From Streptomyces sp. SW4 (GTDB taxonomy: Bacteria; Actinomycetota; Actinomycetes; Streptomycetales; Streptomycetaceae), in NCBI GenBank assembly GCA_003248315.1, contig QKWM01000004.1, positions 1,240,001 through 1,304,000 on the forward strand: a stretch of 64,000 nucleotides of DNA, given 5' to 3'. The notes beneath the pieces are model-generated. The model searched no databases and was not told the DNA's origin. It saw only the letters and a list, made by a program, of their open reading frames with translations. Every line of letters begins with the position of its first letter. Position 1 is the first letter of the stretch. The position numbers and the translations under genes were made by a program. Shown here piece after piece: positions 49,705-59,139 of this stretch.

Positions 49705-51303
49705 ATGTCCGAGCCGGAAGAGCAGCAGCCTGACATCCACACGACCGCGGGGAAGCTCGCGGATCTCGAGCGCCGTATCCAGGAGGCTACGCACGCCGGT
49801 TCGCAGCGCGCCGTCGAGAAGCAGCACGCCAAGGGCAAACTGACGGCCCGTGAGCGCATCGACCTGCTCCTGGACGAGGGCTCCTTCGTCGAGCTGGACG
49901 AGTTCGCCCGGCACCGCTCCACCAACTTCGGACTGGACGCCAACCGCCCCTACGGCGACGGCGTCGTCACCGGCTACGGCACCGTCGACGGCCGCCCGGT
50001 CGCCGTCTTCTCCCAGGACTTCACCGTCTTCGGCGGGGCCCTCGGCGAGGTCTACGGCCAGAAGATCGTCAAGGTGATGGACTTCGCGCTGAAGACCGGC
50101 TGCCCGGTCATCGGCATCAACGACTCCGGCGGCGCCCGCATCCAGGAGGGCGTGGCCTCGCTCGGCGCGTACGGCGAGATCTTCCGCCGCAACACCCACG
50201 CCTCCGGCGTGATCCCGCAGATCTCCCTGGTCGTCGGCCCTGCGCGGGCGGTGCGGTCTACTCCCCGCGATCACCGACTTCACGATCATGGTCGACCAGA
50301 CCAGCCACATGTTCATCACCGGCCCCGACGTCATCAAGACCGTCACCGGCGAGGACGTCGGCTTCGAGGAGCTGGGCGGTGCCCGCACGCACAACTCCAC
50401 CTCGGGCGTGGCCCACCACATGGCCGGCGACGAGAAGGACGCCATCGAGTACGTCAAGCAGCTGCTGAGCTACCTGCCGTCGAACAACCTCTCCGAGCCG
50501 CCCGCCTTCCCCGAGGAGGCGGACCTGGAGGTCACCGACGAGGACCGCGAGCTGGACGTCCTCGTCCCCGACTCGGCGAACCAGCCCTACGACATGCACA
50601 CCGTCATCGAGCACGTCCTCGACGACGGCGAGTTCTTCGAGACCCAGCCGCTGTTCGCCCGAACATCCTCACCGGTTTCGGCCGCGTCGAGGGCCGCCCC
50701 GTCGGCGTCGTCGCCAACCAGCCGATGCAGTTCGCCGGCTGCCTGGACATCACCGCCTCCGAGAAGGCGGCCCGCTTCGTGCGCACCTGCGACGCCTTCA
50801 ACGTCCCCGTGCTGACCTTCGTGGACGTGCCCGGCTTCCTGCCCGGCGTCGACCAGGAGCACGACGGCATCATCCGCCGCGGCGCCAAGCTGATCTACGC
50901 CTACGCCGAGGCGACGGTCCCGCTGATCACCGTCATCACCCGCAAGGCCTTCGGCGGCGCCTACGACGTCATGGGCTCCAAGCACCTCGGCGCCGACCTC
51001 AACCTGGCCTGGCCCACCGCCCAGATCGCGGTGATGGGCGCCCAGGGCGCGGTCAACATCCTGCACCGCCGCACCCTCGCCGAGGCCGAGGCGAGCGGCG
51101 AGGACGTCGAGGCGGTCCGCGCCCGGCTGATGCAGGAGTACGAGGACGCGCTCCTGAACCCCTACGTCGCCGCCGAACGCGGCTACGTCGACGCCGTGAT
51201 CATGCCGTCCGACACCCGCCGCCACGTCGTGCGCGGCCTGCGTCAGCTGCGCACGAAGCGGGAATCCCTGCCCCCGAAGAAGCACGGCAACATCCCCCTG
51301 TAA
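49705..51303 (+). CDS. pccB: Propionyl-CoA carboxylase beta subunit, frame breaks at ~50238, ~50262, ~50658
   Basis: 533 residues after restoring three C residues. Carboxyltransferase that moves CO2 from biotin to propionyl-CoA (or acetyl-CoA) to make methylmalonyl-CoA for polyketides and odd-chain lipids. Visible: [34 protein letters not shown] (first oxyanion hole), the repaired [46 protein letters not shown] and [16 protein letters not shown] (second oxyanion hole). Start ATG 49705 with GGGAG upstream is preferred over ATG 49660. TACTCT near 49651 would then give a leader of about 40 bases. Followed 9 bases later by the epsilon subunit. Confidence 0.93.
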   Translation: MSEPEEQQPDIHTTAGKLADLERRIQEATHAGSQRAVEKQHAKGKLTARERIDLLLDEGSFVELDEFARHRSTNFGLDANRPYGDGVVTGYGTVDGRPVAVFSQDFTVFGGALGEVYGQKIVKVMDFALKTGCPVIGINDSGGARIQEGVASLGAYGEIFRRNTHASGVIPQISLVVGPARAVRSTPRDHRLHDHGRPDQPHVHHRPRRHQDRHRRGRRLRGAGRCPHAQLHLGRGPPHGRRREGRHRVRQAAAELPAVEQPLRAARLPRGGGPGGHRRGPRAGRPRPRLGEPALRHAHRHRARPRRRRVLRDPAAVRPNILTGFGRVEGRPVGVVANQPMQFAGCLDITASEKAARFVRTCDAFNVPVLTFVDVPGFLPGVDQEHDGIIRRGAKLIYAYAEATVPLITVITRKAFGGAYDVMGSKHLGADLNLAWPTAQIAVMGAQGAVNILHRRTLAEAEASGEDVEAVRARLMQEYEDALLNPYVAAERGYVDAVIMPSDTRRHVVRGLRQLRTKRESLPPKKHGNIPL

Positions 51304-51312
51304 GGAGCCGCT

Positions 51313-51521
51313 GTGACGATCAAGGTCGTACGGGGCAACCCCACCCCGAGGAGCTGGCCGCCGCCCTGGCGGTGGTCCGCGCCCGCGCCGCGACGGCGGC
51401 AGCCGAGCCGTCCGGCGCCCCGGCCCCGCGCGACGCGTGGTCCGACCCGTCCCGCATCGCCCGGGCCCACGTCCCCCACCCGGGCCCGGCCTCGTGGGCG
51501 CGCACCTATTGGCCGGCCTAG
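51313..51521 (+). CDS. Acyl-CoA carboxylase epsilon subunit, frame break at ~51344
   Basis: 69 residues after restoring one C at 51344-51347. MTIKVVRGNPTPEELAAALAVV, then a Pro/Ala linker and WSDPSRIARAHVPHPGPASW near the end, the usual pattern of the small AccE/PccE subunits found only in actinobacterial carboxylases. It stabilises the alpha-beta complex. GTG 51313 with AAGGAG 6 bases upstream, 9 bases after pccB. As printed, the break hides this gene. Confidence 0.85.
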
Positions 51522-51535
51522 CGACAGCCGGCTCA

Positions 51536-51557
51536 GGGGCGCGGGGAACCGCGCCCC
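51536..51557. terminator. GNRA-capped hairpin after the epsilon subunit
   Basis: Stem GGGGCGCGG (51536-51544), loop GGAA, stem CCGCGCCCC (51549-51557), 15 bases after the stop. The same core recurs after accA2 at 55022. From memory such GGCGCGGGGAAC hairpins are a repeated feature of Streptomyces 3' ends. Confidence 0.75.
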
Positions 51558-51631
51558 GCAGGACAGCACAGGGCGCGCATTTGAGTACGGCTACTCAGGC
51601 GCCGTCCCCTGCCCGGCCCCACGCTGGTGGC

Positions 51632-51760
51632 ATGCTGTGGTCCGACCCCGAGAACGAACCGCCCGAAGAACTGCGCGACACGCAGCACATGCTGCGGCGG
51701 CTGAGCGTTCTCCTGGCGCTGGCCATGGTGCTCGCGATGCTCGTGATCGGGGTGAGGTGA
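51632..51760 (+). CDS. Small membrane peptide (42 aa) between the epsilon subunit and maf
   Basis: MLWSDPENEPPEELRDTQHM followed by one helix (LSVLLALAMVLAMLVIGV) and stop at 51760. CACGCT six bases before ATG 51632 may serve as a -10 box; otherwise GGTGG is a weak RBS. Its acidic N-terminus and position inside the acyl-CoA carboxylase block make it worth noting. No known family recognised; too short for a domain call. Confidence 0.55.
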   Translation: MLWSDPENEPPEELRDTQHMLRRLSVLLALAMVLAMLVIGVR

Positions 51761-51780
51761 GCCGGCCCCGCCCCGGTGGC

Positions 51781-51786
51781 TAACCT
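51781..51786 (+). promoter_or_regulatory. -10 box TAACCT, leaderless maf gene
   Basis: TAACCT, 6 bases, ATG 51793. No RBS. Confidence 0.6.
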
Positions 51787-51792
51787 GACGGC

Positions 51793-52412
51793 ATGACTGC
51801 TCAGCGCCGCAGGCGGCTCGTCCTCGCCTCCCAGTCCCCGCCCGGCTCGGACTGCTGCGCCAGGCCGGCCTCGATCCCGAGGTGATCGTGAGCGGCGTCG
51901 ACGAGGACGCCGTCACCGCGCCCACCCCCGCCGAGCTGGCCCTCGCCCTCGCCGAGGCGAAGGCGTCCGTGGTGGCCGCCCGCCCCGAGGTGCAGGGCGC
52001 CCTGGTGATCGGCTGCGACTCGGTGCTCGACCTGGACGGCCGGGCCCTCGGCAAGCCCGCCGACGCCGAGGAGGCGACCGCCCGCTGGAAGGCGATGCGC
52101 GGCCGGGCCGGCACGCTCCAGACCGGCCACTGCGTCTACGACACCGTCTCCGGCCGCTACACCTCGGCCACCGCCTCCACCGTCGTCCGCTTCGGCGACC
52201 CGACCGACGAGGAGATCGCGGCCTACGTCGCCTCCGGCGAGCCCCTCCACGTCGCCGGGGCCTTCACCCTGGACGGCCGCTCGGCGCCGTTCATCGACGG
52301 CATCGACGGCGACCACGGCAACGTCATCGGCATCAGCCTGCCCCTCGTACGGCGGCTGCTCGCGGAACTGGGCGTGCAGATCACCCAGCTGTGGGCGCCG
52401 GCGGAGGGCTGA
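51793..52412 (+). CDS. maf: Maf-family nucleotide pyrophosphatase, frame break at ~51836
   Basis: 206 residues after restoring one C at 51836-51839. House-cleaning NTP pyrophosphatase (YhdE/YceF group). [23 protein letters not shown] is the Maf start motif; [18 protein letters not shown] supplies the catalytic Asp; [13 protein letters not shown], then [22 protein letters not shown] and [13 protein letters not shown] follow. The order birA-accD-accE-maf-accA is conserved in mycobacteria. Convergent with, and overlapping by about 30 bases, the membrane gene that ends at 52381. Confidence 0.9.
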
Positions 52413-52866
52413 CCGGGGAGCCGTCGTCCGCCGCCCGGTCCCGGGGCTCCTCGGGAGCGTCGTACGTCATCAGCAGCAGCACGATGAGCCCGAGGACCAG
52501 GACCATGGCCAGGAAGGCCGGCCAGCCCACCAGGCCCCAGGTGAAGGCGCCGAGCAGCGCGTGCACCACGGCGGCGCTGATCAGCAGCACCCGGCCGAGC
52601 CCGGCGGGCCGCCGGTCGCGCAGGGCCACGAGCAGCGCGACCAGCCCGCACAGGGCGAAGTAGAGGCCGAAGACGACGCCGCCGGCCTTCGAGGACACCG
52701 ACATCAGGTGCGGGTCGAGGCCGGCCAGGGACATGCTCTGCCGGTCGACGACCACGCCGAGGAACCAGTTCAGGGCCGCGACGCCGAGCGCCTCGGCGAA
52801 CAGCACGACCGCCACGATCCACGCCACCGGCCTGCGCACCACCGGACCCCACCCGCTTTCGAGCAC
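52381..52866 (-). CDS. Four-helix integral membrane protein, unknown function
   Basis: 161 residues from GTG 52866 ([20 protein letters not shown]). Helices: [59 protein letters not shown] and [20 protein letters not shown], then an acidic/Pro tail. From memory, a comparable unknown membrane protein sits between maf and accA3 in mycobacteria. Start not certain; the frame stays open upstream to 52983. Its 3' end overlaps maf antisense. Confidence 0.7.
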   Translation of the reverse strand: MLESGWGPVVRRPVAWIVAVVLFAEALGVAALNWFLGVVVDRQSMSLAGLDPHLMSVSSKAGGVVFGLYFALCGLVALLVALRDRRPAGLGRVLLISAAVVHALLGAFTWGLVGWPAFLAMVLVLGLIVLLLMTYDAPEEPRDRAADDGSPVSPPPAPTAG

Positions 52867-53206
52867 ACTTCTGGTTACCCCGAGTACGTTCGTTACGCCG
52901 CGAACGCTACTAACGGGTAAACCTCGGGACAAGGGTTCTGCGGCGGGCAAAGAATCATTGGGCCATTCGTAGGGACTCCACAAAGAAACGGAGTGGGCCG
53001 CAGCACGCTCTCACAGAGACCTTGACCACACCGCCGGGCTAGGGTTTCCCGGAGGAGTCCTGCGTACCGCGGTGCGACAAGGGCTTTCGCGGGTCGAGCG
53101 AGCCTCGAATCACGCTCCGTGTGGGCAAGCTCACCATTGGGGACGGGTCGAAGTGCCGTGTCGGCAGTCCCTAAACTCGGCTTGTTTCAAGGAGGGAGCC
53201 TCAATC
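52867..53206. promoter_or_regulatory. Divergent promoter region of accA2
   Basis: 340 bases without a gene. TAAACT (53171-53176) is a good -10 box for accA2, giving a leader of about 25 bases with AAGGAGGGAG. On the other side an inverted repeat CGTTCG (52887-52892) / CGAACG (52901-52906) lies just upstream of the membrane-protein start and may be an operator. The remainder shows nothing I can assign. Confidence 0.5.
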
Positions 53207-54979
53207 GTGCGCAAGGTGCTCATCGCCAACCGTGGCGAAATCGCTGTCCGCGTGGCCCGGGCCTGCCGGGACGCCGGGATCGCGAGCGTGGCCGTCTACG
53301 CGGACCCGGACCGGGACGCTCTGCATGTCCGCGCCGCGGATGAGGCGTTCGCCCTGGGCGGTGACACCCCGGCCACCAGTTATCTGGTCATCGACAAGAT
53401 CCTGAACGCCGCCCGGGAGTCCGGCGCGGACGCCGTCCACCCGGGCTACGGCTTCCTCTCCGAGAACGCCGAGTTCGCCCAGGCCGTCATCGACGCGGGC
53501 CTGAACTGGATCGGCCCGCCGCCGCAGGCCATCCGCGACCTGGGTGACAAGGTCGCCGCCCGGCACATCGCGCAGCGCGCCGGCGCCCCGCTGGTCGCCG
53601 GCACCTCCGACCCGGTCTCCGGGTCGGAGGAGGTCGTGGCCTTCGCCGAGGAGCACGGCCTGCCCATCGCGATCAAGGCCGCCTTCGGCGGCGGCGGACG
53701 CGGCCTGAAGGTCGCCCGCACCCTCGAAGAGGTCCCCGAGCTGTACGACTCCGCCGTGCGCGAGGCGGTCGCCGCCTTCGGCCGCGGCGAGTGCTTCGTC
53801 GAGCGCTACCTCGACAAGCCGCGCCACGTCGAGACCCAGTGCCTCGCCGACAAGCACGGCAACGTGGTCGTCGTCTCCACCCGTGACTGCTCGCTCCAGC
53901 GCCGCCACCAGAAGCTGGTCGAGGAGGCCCCCGCCCCGTTCCTGTCCGAGGAGCAGGTCGCGGAGCTGTACCGCGCCTCCAAGGCCATCCTGAAGGAGGC
54001 CGGCTACGTCGGCGCGGGCACCGTGGAGTTCCTCGTCGGCAACGACGGCACGATCTCCTTCCTGGAGGTCAACACCCGCCTCCAGGTCGAGCACCCGGTC
54101 ACCGAGGAGGTCGCCGGCATCGACCTGGTCCGCGAGATGTTCCGCATCGCCGACGGCGAGGAACTCGGCTACGACGACCCGGTGCTGCGCGGCCACTCCT
54201 TCGAGTTCCGCATCAACGGCGAGGACCCGGGCCGCAACTTCCTGCCCGCCCCCGGCACGGTCACCCGGTTCGACCCGCCGTCCGGTCCGGGCGTCCGCCT
54301 GGACGCGGGCGTGGAGTCCGGCAGCGTCATCGGCCCCGCCTGGGACTCGCTGCTCGCCAAGCTGATCGTCACCGGCCGCACCCGCAAGGAGGCGCTGGAG
54401 CGCGCCGCCCGCGCCCTGGACGAGTTCCAGGTCGAGGGCATGGCCACCGCGATCCCGTTCCACCGCGCGGTCGTCAGGGACCCGGCGTTCGCTCCCGAGC
54501 TGACCGGTTCCTCCGACCCGTTCACGGTCCACACCCGCTGGATCGAGACGGAGTTCGTCAACGAGATCAAGCCGTTCGCGGCCCCGGCCGACGCCGAGGC
54601 GGACGAGGACGCCGGCCGTGAGACCGTCGTCGTCGAGGTCGGCGGCAAGCGCCTGGAGGTCTCCCTGCCGGCCTCGCTCGGCATGAGCCTGGCCCGCACC
54701 GGCCTCGCCGCGGGCGCCAAGCCCAAGCGCCGGGCCGCCAAGAAGTCCGGCCCCGCCGCCTCCGGCGACACCCTCGCCTCGCCGATGCAGGGCACGATCG
54801 TCAAGGTCGCCGTGGAGGAGGGCCAGGAGGTCAAGGAGGGCGACCTGGTCGTCGTCCTGGAGGCCATGAAGATGGAACAGCCCCTCAACGCCCACAAGTC
54901 CGGCACCATCAAGGGCCTGACCGCGGAGATCGGCGCCTCCATCACGTCCGGCGCCGCGATCTGCGAGATCAAGGACTGA
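53207..54979 (+). CDS. accA2: Acetyl/propionyl-CoA carboxylase alpha subunit (biotin carboxylase + BCCP)
   Basis: 590 residues, intact. GTG 53207 with AAGGAGGGAG 8 bases upstream. Biotin carboxylase domain: [36 protein letters not shown]-grasp [35 protein letters not shown] linker rich in Lys/Ala follows ([13 protein letters not shown]). The C-terminal biotinyl domain carries EAMKMEQPL with K555 as the biotin site. Shared alpha subunit for acyl-CoA carboxylases, supplying malonyl- and methylmalonyl-CoA. Acts with the pccB and epsilon products, and is modified by BirA. In S. coelicolor the near-identical accA1 exists elsewhere, so the symbol follows position. Confidence 0.93.
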   Translation: MRKVLIANRGEIAVRVARACRDAGIASVAVYADPDRDALHVRAADEAFALGGDTPATSYLVIDKILNAARESGADAVHPGYGFLSENAEFAQAVIDAGLNWIGPPPQAIRDLGDKVAARHIAQRAGAPLVAGTSDPVSGSEEVVAFAEEHGLPIAIKAAFGGGGRGLKVARTLEEVPELYDSAVREAVAAFGRGECFVERYLDKPRHVETQCLADKHGNVVVVSTRDCSLQRRHQKLVEEAPAPFLSEEQVAELYRASKAILKEAGYVGAGTVEFLVGNDGTISFLEVNTRLQVEHPVTEEVAGIDLVREMFRIADGEELGYDDPVLRGHSFEFRINGEDPGRNFLPAPGTVTRFDPPSGPGVRLDAGVESGSVIGPAWDSLLAKLIVTGRTRKEALERAARALDEFQVEGMATAIPFHRAVVRDPAFAPELTGSSDPFTVHTRWIETEFVNEIKPFAAPADAEADEDAGRETVVVEVGGKRLEVSLPASLGMSLARTGLAAGAKPKRRAAKKSGPAASGDTLASPMQGTIVKVAVEEGQEVKEGDLVVVLEAMKMEQPLNAHKSGTIKGLTAEIGASITSGAAICEIKD

Positions 54980-55021
54980 GGGACCGCTCGGTGAACGCCG
55001 GTCCCCGTGCCCACCCGATGG

Positions 55022-55037
55022 GCGCGGGGAACCGCGC
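55022..55037. terminator. GGAA-loop hairpin after accA2
   Basis: Stem GCGCGG, loop GGAA, stem CCGCGC, 43 bases after the stop. Same core as the hairpin at 51536-51557. Confidence 0.65.
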
Positions 55038-55098
55038 GTTCAGCCGCGGATCAGCCGCGGCCCGGGCCCGCCGGCGGGCAGCGGCCCGCCGCGCCCGC

Positions 55099-56070
55099 TC
55101 AGCGCCGCCGCAGATCGGCAACCCGGGCCGCCCGCTGCTCCGCCCCGCTCCCCTGCTCGCCCAGCGCCGCGGCCGACCTGAGCCCCGCTCCCGCGCCGGG
55201 CACCTGGCGGCGCGGTCCGGGCAGTGGCACGTCCCGGCGCTGTTGTCGCGCCGGGCCTGCCTCACCCCCCTGACCGCCGGAACCGCCCTGGGTGCCGGCC
55301 ACCGCGATCTGCACGCCCTGGTCGGCGAGGGCCTGGAGTTCGGTGGCGGCGCGGTCGTCGTGGGCGGGCGGCTCGTCCGTCACGAGCCGGGTGATGACGT
55401 CGGTCGGCACGGTCTGGAACATCGTGTCGGTGCCCAGCTTCGTGTGGTCCGCCAGGACGACCACCTCGGCGGCGGCCTGCACCAGCGCACGGTCGACGGA
55501 CGCCGACAGCATGTTCGAGGTGGACAGGCCCCGCTCCGCGGTCAGCCCGCTTCCGGAGAGGAAGGCCCGCGACACGCGCAGTCCCTGGAGGGACTGTTCG
55601 GCACCGCTGCCGACCAGGGCGTAGTTCGAGCCGCGGAGCGTGCCGCCGGTCATCACGACCTCCACGCGGTTGGCGTGGGCGAGCGCCTGGGCCACCAGCA
55701 GCGAGTTGGTGACGACGGTCAGCCCGGGCACCCGCGCGAGCCGGCGCGCCAGCTCCTGGGTGGTCGTCCCGGCCCCGACGACGATGGCCTCGCCTTCTTC
55801 GACGAAGCCCGCGGCGAGATCGGCGATGGCCGTCTTCTCGGCGGTCGCGAGATGCGACTTCTGCGGAAAGCCGGACTCGCGTGTGAACCCGCCCGGCAGT
55901 ACCGCACCGCCGTGCCGGCGGTCGAGGAGTCCTTCTGCCTCCAGTGCGCGCACGTCCCGCCGTACGGTCACTTCGGAGGTCTGGACGACGCGGGCGAGTT
56001 CCCGGAGCGACACCGCTCCGTTCGCTCGCACCATTTCGAGGATCAATTGGCGACGTTCTGCAGCGAACAC
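55099..56070 (-). CDS. DeoR-family transcriptional regulator
   Basis: 323 residues from GTG 56070. DeoR HTH: MFAAERRQLILEMVRANGAV, then SLRELARVVQTSEVTVRRDVRALEAEGLLDRRHGG. The sensor domain resembles ribose-5-phosphate isomerase-like sugar-phosphate effectors (EAIVVGAGTTTQELARRL, TVVTNSLLVAQALA, RAFLSGSGLTAERGLST, VVLADHTKLGTDTMFQ). Arg/Pro-rich C-terminal tail ends at 55099. TACTGT 7 bases before the start marks a leaderless mRNA. Lies between accA2 and lpdA; with punA and a phosphosugar mutase nearby, nucleoside or sugar catabolism is a reasonable guess for its regulon. Confidence 0.88.
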   Translation of the reverse strand: MFAAERRQLILEMVRANGAVSLRELARVVQTSEVTVRRDVRALEAEGLLDRRHGGAVLPGGFTRESGFPQKSHLATAEKTAIADLAAGFVEEGEAIVVGAGTTTQELARRLARVPGLTVVTNSLLVAQALAHANRVEVVMTGGTLRGSNYALVGSGAEQSLQGLRVSRAFLSGSGLTAERGLSTSNMLSASVDRALVQAAAEVVVLADHTKLGTDTMFQTVPTDVITRLVTDEPPAHDDRAATELQALADQGVQIAVAGTQGGSGGQGGEAGPARQQRRDVPLPGPRRQVPGAGAGLRSAAALGEQGSGAEQRAARVADLRRR

Positions 56071-56077
56071 GAAACTG

Positions 56078-56083
56078 ACAGTA
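56078..56083 (-). promoter_or_regulatory. -10 box TACTGT, leaderless deoR-family gene
   Basis: On the minus strand TACTGT is followed by 7 bases and then the GTG start at 56070. Confidence 0.6.
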
Positions 56084-56237
56084 ATGCCAACGACCGTCTG
56101 CTTTCAGCAGTTTGCGCCGAATAACAGAAGTTGTTCGCACGGCAGGGCACGAAGTGGTATAGGAGCCTAGGTCGGCCGCCTATGCCGTACGCATGTCCGG
56201 CGACTCCCCGTGACCGCCGGGGAGCCGGTTTCGGCCG

Positions 56238-57677
56238 TCAGCCCTCCGCACCCGACTTCCGGGTGTGCAACTGCCGCGCCACCTCGGCGATCGACCCGGA
56301 CAGCGACGGGTAGACGGTGAACGCGTTGGCGATCTGTTCGACCGTCAGGTTGTTGTCGACGGCGAGCGAGATCGGGTGGATCAGCTCCGAGGCGCGGGGC
56401 GCGACGACGACGCCGCCCACCACGATCCCGGTACCCGGCCGGCAGAAGATCTTGACGAAGCCGTCCCGGATGCCCTGCATCTTGGCGCGCGGGTTGCGCA
56501 GCAGCGGCAGCTTCACGACGCGGGCGTCGATCTTGCCGGCGTCGACGTCGGCCTGGGTGTAGCCCACCGTGGCGATCTCGGGGTCGGTGAAGACGTTCGA
56601 CGAGACGGTCTTCAGGTTCAGCGGGGCCACCGCGTCGCCGAGGAAGTGGTACATGGCGATCCGCCCCTGCATGGCGGCGACCGAGGCGAGCGCGAAGACA
56701 CCGGTGACGTCACCGGCGGCGTACACACCCGGAGCGGTCGTGCGCGAGACCTTGTCGGTCCAGATGTGCCCGGAGTCCTTCAGCCGCACCCCGGCCTCCT
56801 CCAGCCCCATCCCCTCGGTGTTGGGGATGGCGCCGACGGCCATCAGGCAGTGCGACCCGGTGATGACCCGGCCGTCCGACAGGGTGACCTCGACCCGGTC
56901 CCCCACCCGCTTGGCGGAGGCGGCACGCGAGCGCGCCATCACGTTCATGCCCCGTCGCCGGAAGACGTCCTCCAGGACGGCCGCGGCGTCCGGGTCCTCG
57001 CCCGGCAGCACGCGGTCCCGGGACGACACGAGCGTCACCCGCGACCCCAGCGCCTGGTAGGCGCCGGCGAACTCGGCACCGGTGACACCGGACCCCACGA
57101 CGATCAGCTCCTCGGGAAGCTCGTCGAGGTCGTACACCTGCGTCCAGTTCAGGATCCGCTCGCCGTCCGGCTGGGCGTCGGGCAGCTCGCGCGGGTGCCC
57201 GCCGGTGGCGATGAGCACGGCGTCCGCGGTCAGCGTCTCCTCGCTGCCGTCGGCGGCCCGCACCACGACCTTCCGGGACCCGTCGAGGGCCTGCATGCCG
57301 TCCAGCCGGCCGCGCCCGCGCACGACCCGCGCGCCGGCGCGCGTGACGGAGGCGGTGATGTCGTGCGACTGCGCGAGGGCCAGCCGCTTCACACGCCGGT
57401 TGACCTTCCCGAGATCCACGCCGACCACCCGGGCGGCCTGCTCCATGGGCGGGGTGTCGTCGGCGACGATGATCCCCAGCTCCTCGTACGACGAGTCGAA
57501 GGTGGTCATCACCTCGGCCGTGGCGATGAGGGTCTTGGACGGCACGCAGTCGGTCAGCACCGACGCCCCGCCCAGACCGTCGCAGTCGACGACGGTCACC
57601 TCCGCGCCGAGCTGGGCGCCCACCAGCGCCGCTTCGTATCCGCCGGGTCCGCCACCGATGATCACGATCCGAGTCAC
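56238..57677 (-). CDS. lpdA: NAD(P)H-quinone dehydrogenase of the LpdA type
   Basis: 479 residues. Flavoprotein disulfide reductase fold: FAD motif VIIGGGPGGYEAALVGAQLG, NAD motif IVVGSGVTGAEFAGAYQ and C-terminal FTDPEIATVGYT. The redox pair is incomplete: GGASVLTDCVPSKTL has only the second cysteine, and the C-terminal His-Glu pair is absent, matching mycobacterial LpdA (a quinone reductase rather than dihydrolipoamide dehydrogenase). GACAAT 7 bases before GTG 57677 supports a leaderless start there; ATG 57686 is an alternative. Divergent from the GGCT-like gene, as in mycobacteria from memory. Confidence 0.9.
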   Translation of the reverse strand: MTRIVIIGGGPGGYEAALVGAQLGAEVTVVDCDGLGGASVLTDCVPSKTLIATAEVMTTFDSSYEELGIIVADDTPPMEQAARVVGVDLGKVNRRVKRLALAQSHDITASVTRAGARVVRGRGRLDGMQALDGSRKVVVRAADGSEETLTADAVLIATGGHPRELPDAQPDGERILNWTQVYDLDELPEELIVVGSGVTGAEFAGAYQALGSRVTLVSSRDRVLPGEDPDAAAVLEDVFRRRGMNVMARSRAASAKRVGDRVEVTLSDGRVITGSHCLMAVGAIPNTEGMGLEEAGVRLKDSGHIWTDKVSRTTAPGVYAAGDVTGVFALASVAAMQGRIAMYHFLGDAVAPLNLKTVSSNVFTDPEIATVGYTQADVDAGKIDARVVKLPLLRNPRAKMQGIRDGFVKIFCRPGTGIVVGGVVVAPRASELIHPISLAVDNNLTVEQIANAFTVYPSLSGSIAEVARQLHTRKSGAEG

Positions 57678-57771
57678 GTATTCCATTGTCCCGCACCGTT
57701 CAACCGATGACCGCCCAGGGGGCCCACCCGATGCGCCCCCGTTACCGGAGTGGCCCACGAGCCGCCTGCCG

Positions 57772-57777
57772 TACCCT
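57772..57777 (+). promoter_or_regulatory. -10 box TACCCT, leaderless GGCT-like gene
   Basis: TACCCT, 6 bases, ATG 57784. No RBS. Confidence 0.6.
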
Positions 57778-57783
57778 CTCCCC

Positions 57784-58221
57784 ATGTCGCTCTACGCCGC
57801 GTACGCCGGCAACCTCGACGCGCGGCTGATGTCCCGCCGCGCCCCGCACTCGCCGCTGCGCGCCACCGGCTGGCTCAACGGCTGGCGGCTGACCTTCGGC
57901 GGCGAGCACATGGGCTGGGAGGGCGCGCTGGCGACGCTCGTGGAGGACCCCCTCTCCCAGGTCTTCGTGGCGCTGTACGACATCGCCCCGATGGACGAGG
58001 ACTCGCTCGACCGCTGGGAGGGCGTGGGCCTGGACGTCTACCGCCGCACACGCGTGCGCGTGCACACCCTGGACGGCGAGACCCGGGCCTGGACGTACGT
58101 GCTGAACGCCTACGAGGGCGGCCTGCCCTCCGCCCGCTACCTGGGCGAACTGGCCGACGCCGCCGAATCCGCCGGCGCGCCCCACGACTACGTCATGGAG
58201 TTGCGCAAACGGCCCTGCTGA
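57784..58221 (+). CDS. Gamma-glutamylcyclotransferase-like (AIG2/GGCT fold) protein
   Basis: 145 residues. Start MSLYAAYAGNLDARLMSRRAPHS carries the GGCT YGSNL-type nucleotide-like loop (here YAGNL). RATGWLNGWRLTFGGEHMGWEG, the FVALYDIAPMDEDSLDRWEG strand-helix with the probable catalytic acid, YRRTRVRVHTLDGETRAWTYV and ARYLGELADAAESAGAPHDY complete the fold. Actinobacterial members sit between lpdA and deoD/punA. Activity (release of 5-oxoproline from gamma-glutamyl amines) is inferred from the family only. Leaderless. Confidence 0.82.
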   Translation: MSLYAAYAGNLDARLMSRRAPHSPLRATGWLNGWRLTFGGEHMGWEGALATLVEDPLSQVFVALYDIAPMDEDSLDRWEGVGLDVYRRTRVRVHTLDGETRAWTYVLNAYEGGLPSARYLGELADAAESAGAPHDYVMELRKRPC

Positions 58222-58277
58222 GCCGGGTTCGTCGAAAACGACGAAACAACGATCCGGAATCCCGTGAGCTCCGTCAT

Positions 58278-58307
58278 CTACGCGCGTAGGCGTAAACCGG
58301 CTACCCT
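58278..58307 (+). promoter_or_regulatory. punA promoter with 12-bp palindrome CTACGCGCGTAG
   Basis: A perfect palindrome CTACGCGCGTAG (58278-58289) covers the -35 position relative to the -10 box TACCCT (58302-58307), which is 7 bases before the GTG start at 58315. Such placement suggests an operator for a dimeric repressor. Confidence 0.65.
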
Positions 58308-58314
58308 CGTCCAC

Positions 58315-59139
58315 GTGAACGCATCTCTTCTTCCGGACGACATCCAGGGCGACCCGTACGCCGCCGCCGACGCCGCCGCGGCCCGCCTGCGCGAACTCAC
58401 GGGCGCCGACACCCACGACGTCGCCCTCGTGATGGGCTCCGGCTGGGCACCGGCCGTGGACGCCCTGGGCGACCCCGAGGCCGAGTTCCAGGTCACCGAG
58501 CTGCCCGGCTTCCCCGCGCCGGCGGTCGTGGGCCACGGCGGCAAGATCCGCTCGTACGCCATCGGTGACAAGCGCGCGCTCGTCTTCCTGGGCCGCACCC
58601 ACTACTACGAGGGTCACGGGGTGGCCGCGGTCTCCCACGGCGTGCGCACCGCCGTCGCCGCCGGCGCGAAGACCGTGATCCTGACCAACGGCTGCGGCGG
58701 CCTGCGCGAGGGCATGCGCCCCGGCCAGCCGGTCCTGATCAGCGACCACATCAACCTCACCGCGACGTCCCCCATCGTCGGCGCCAACTTCGTCGACCTC
58801 ACGGACCTGTACTCGCCCCGCCTGCGCGCCCTGTGCAAGGAGGTGGACCCGACCCTGGAGGAGGGCGTCTACGCCCAGTTCCCCGGCCCGCACTACGAGA
58901 CGCCGGCGGAGATCCGCATGGCCCGCGTCATCGGCGCGGACCTGGTCGGCATGTCGACGGTCCTGGAGGCCATCGCGGCCCGCGAGGCGGGGGCCGAGGT
59001 GCTGGGCATCTCGCTGGTCACCAACCTCGCCGCCGGCATGACGGGCGAGCCCCTCAACCACGAGGAGGTCCTCCAGGCGGGCCGCGACTCCGCGACGCGC
59101 ATGGGCGAACTCCTGACCAAGGTCCTGGACCGCCTGTAG
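58315..59139 (+). CDS. punA: Purine-nucleoside phosphorylase (trimeric class II)
   Basis: 274 residues. Cleaves inosine and guanosine (deoxy forms too) with phosphate. Signatures: [14 protein letters not shown] (phosphate loop), FVPAPAV-type [59 protein letters not shown] with active-site Tyr/Glu, [16 protein letters not shown] and [20 protein letters not shown] (base-binding Asn). Leaderless GTG start 58315; frame open earlier to 58264 but without a start signal. The following phosphosugar mutase would convert the ribose-1-phosphate product only if it accepts pentoses, so the link is suggestive. Confidence 0.93.
   Translation: MNASLLPDDIQGDPYAAADAAAARLRELTGADTHDVALVMGSGWAPAVDALGDPEAEFQVTELPGFPAPAVVGHGGKIRSYAIGDKRALVFLGRTHYYEGHGVAAVSHGVRTAVAAGAKTVILTNGCGGLREGMRPGQPVLISDHINLTATSPIVGANFVDLTDLYSPRLRALCKEVDPTLEEGVYAQFPGPHYETPAEIRMARVIGADLVGMSTVLEAIAAREAGAEVLGISLVTNLAAGMTGEPLNHEEVLQAGRDSATRMGELLTKVLDRL

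Noticed and set aside
50230..50665. Programmed frameshifting or gene decay in pccB
   Set aside because: Three single-C losses within 430 bases restore perfect carboxyltransferase motifs, and the same error type occurs throughout the window.
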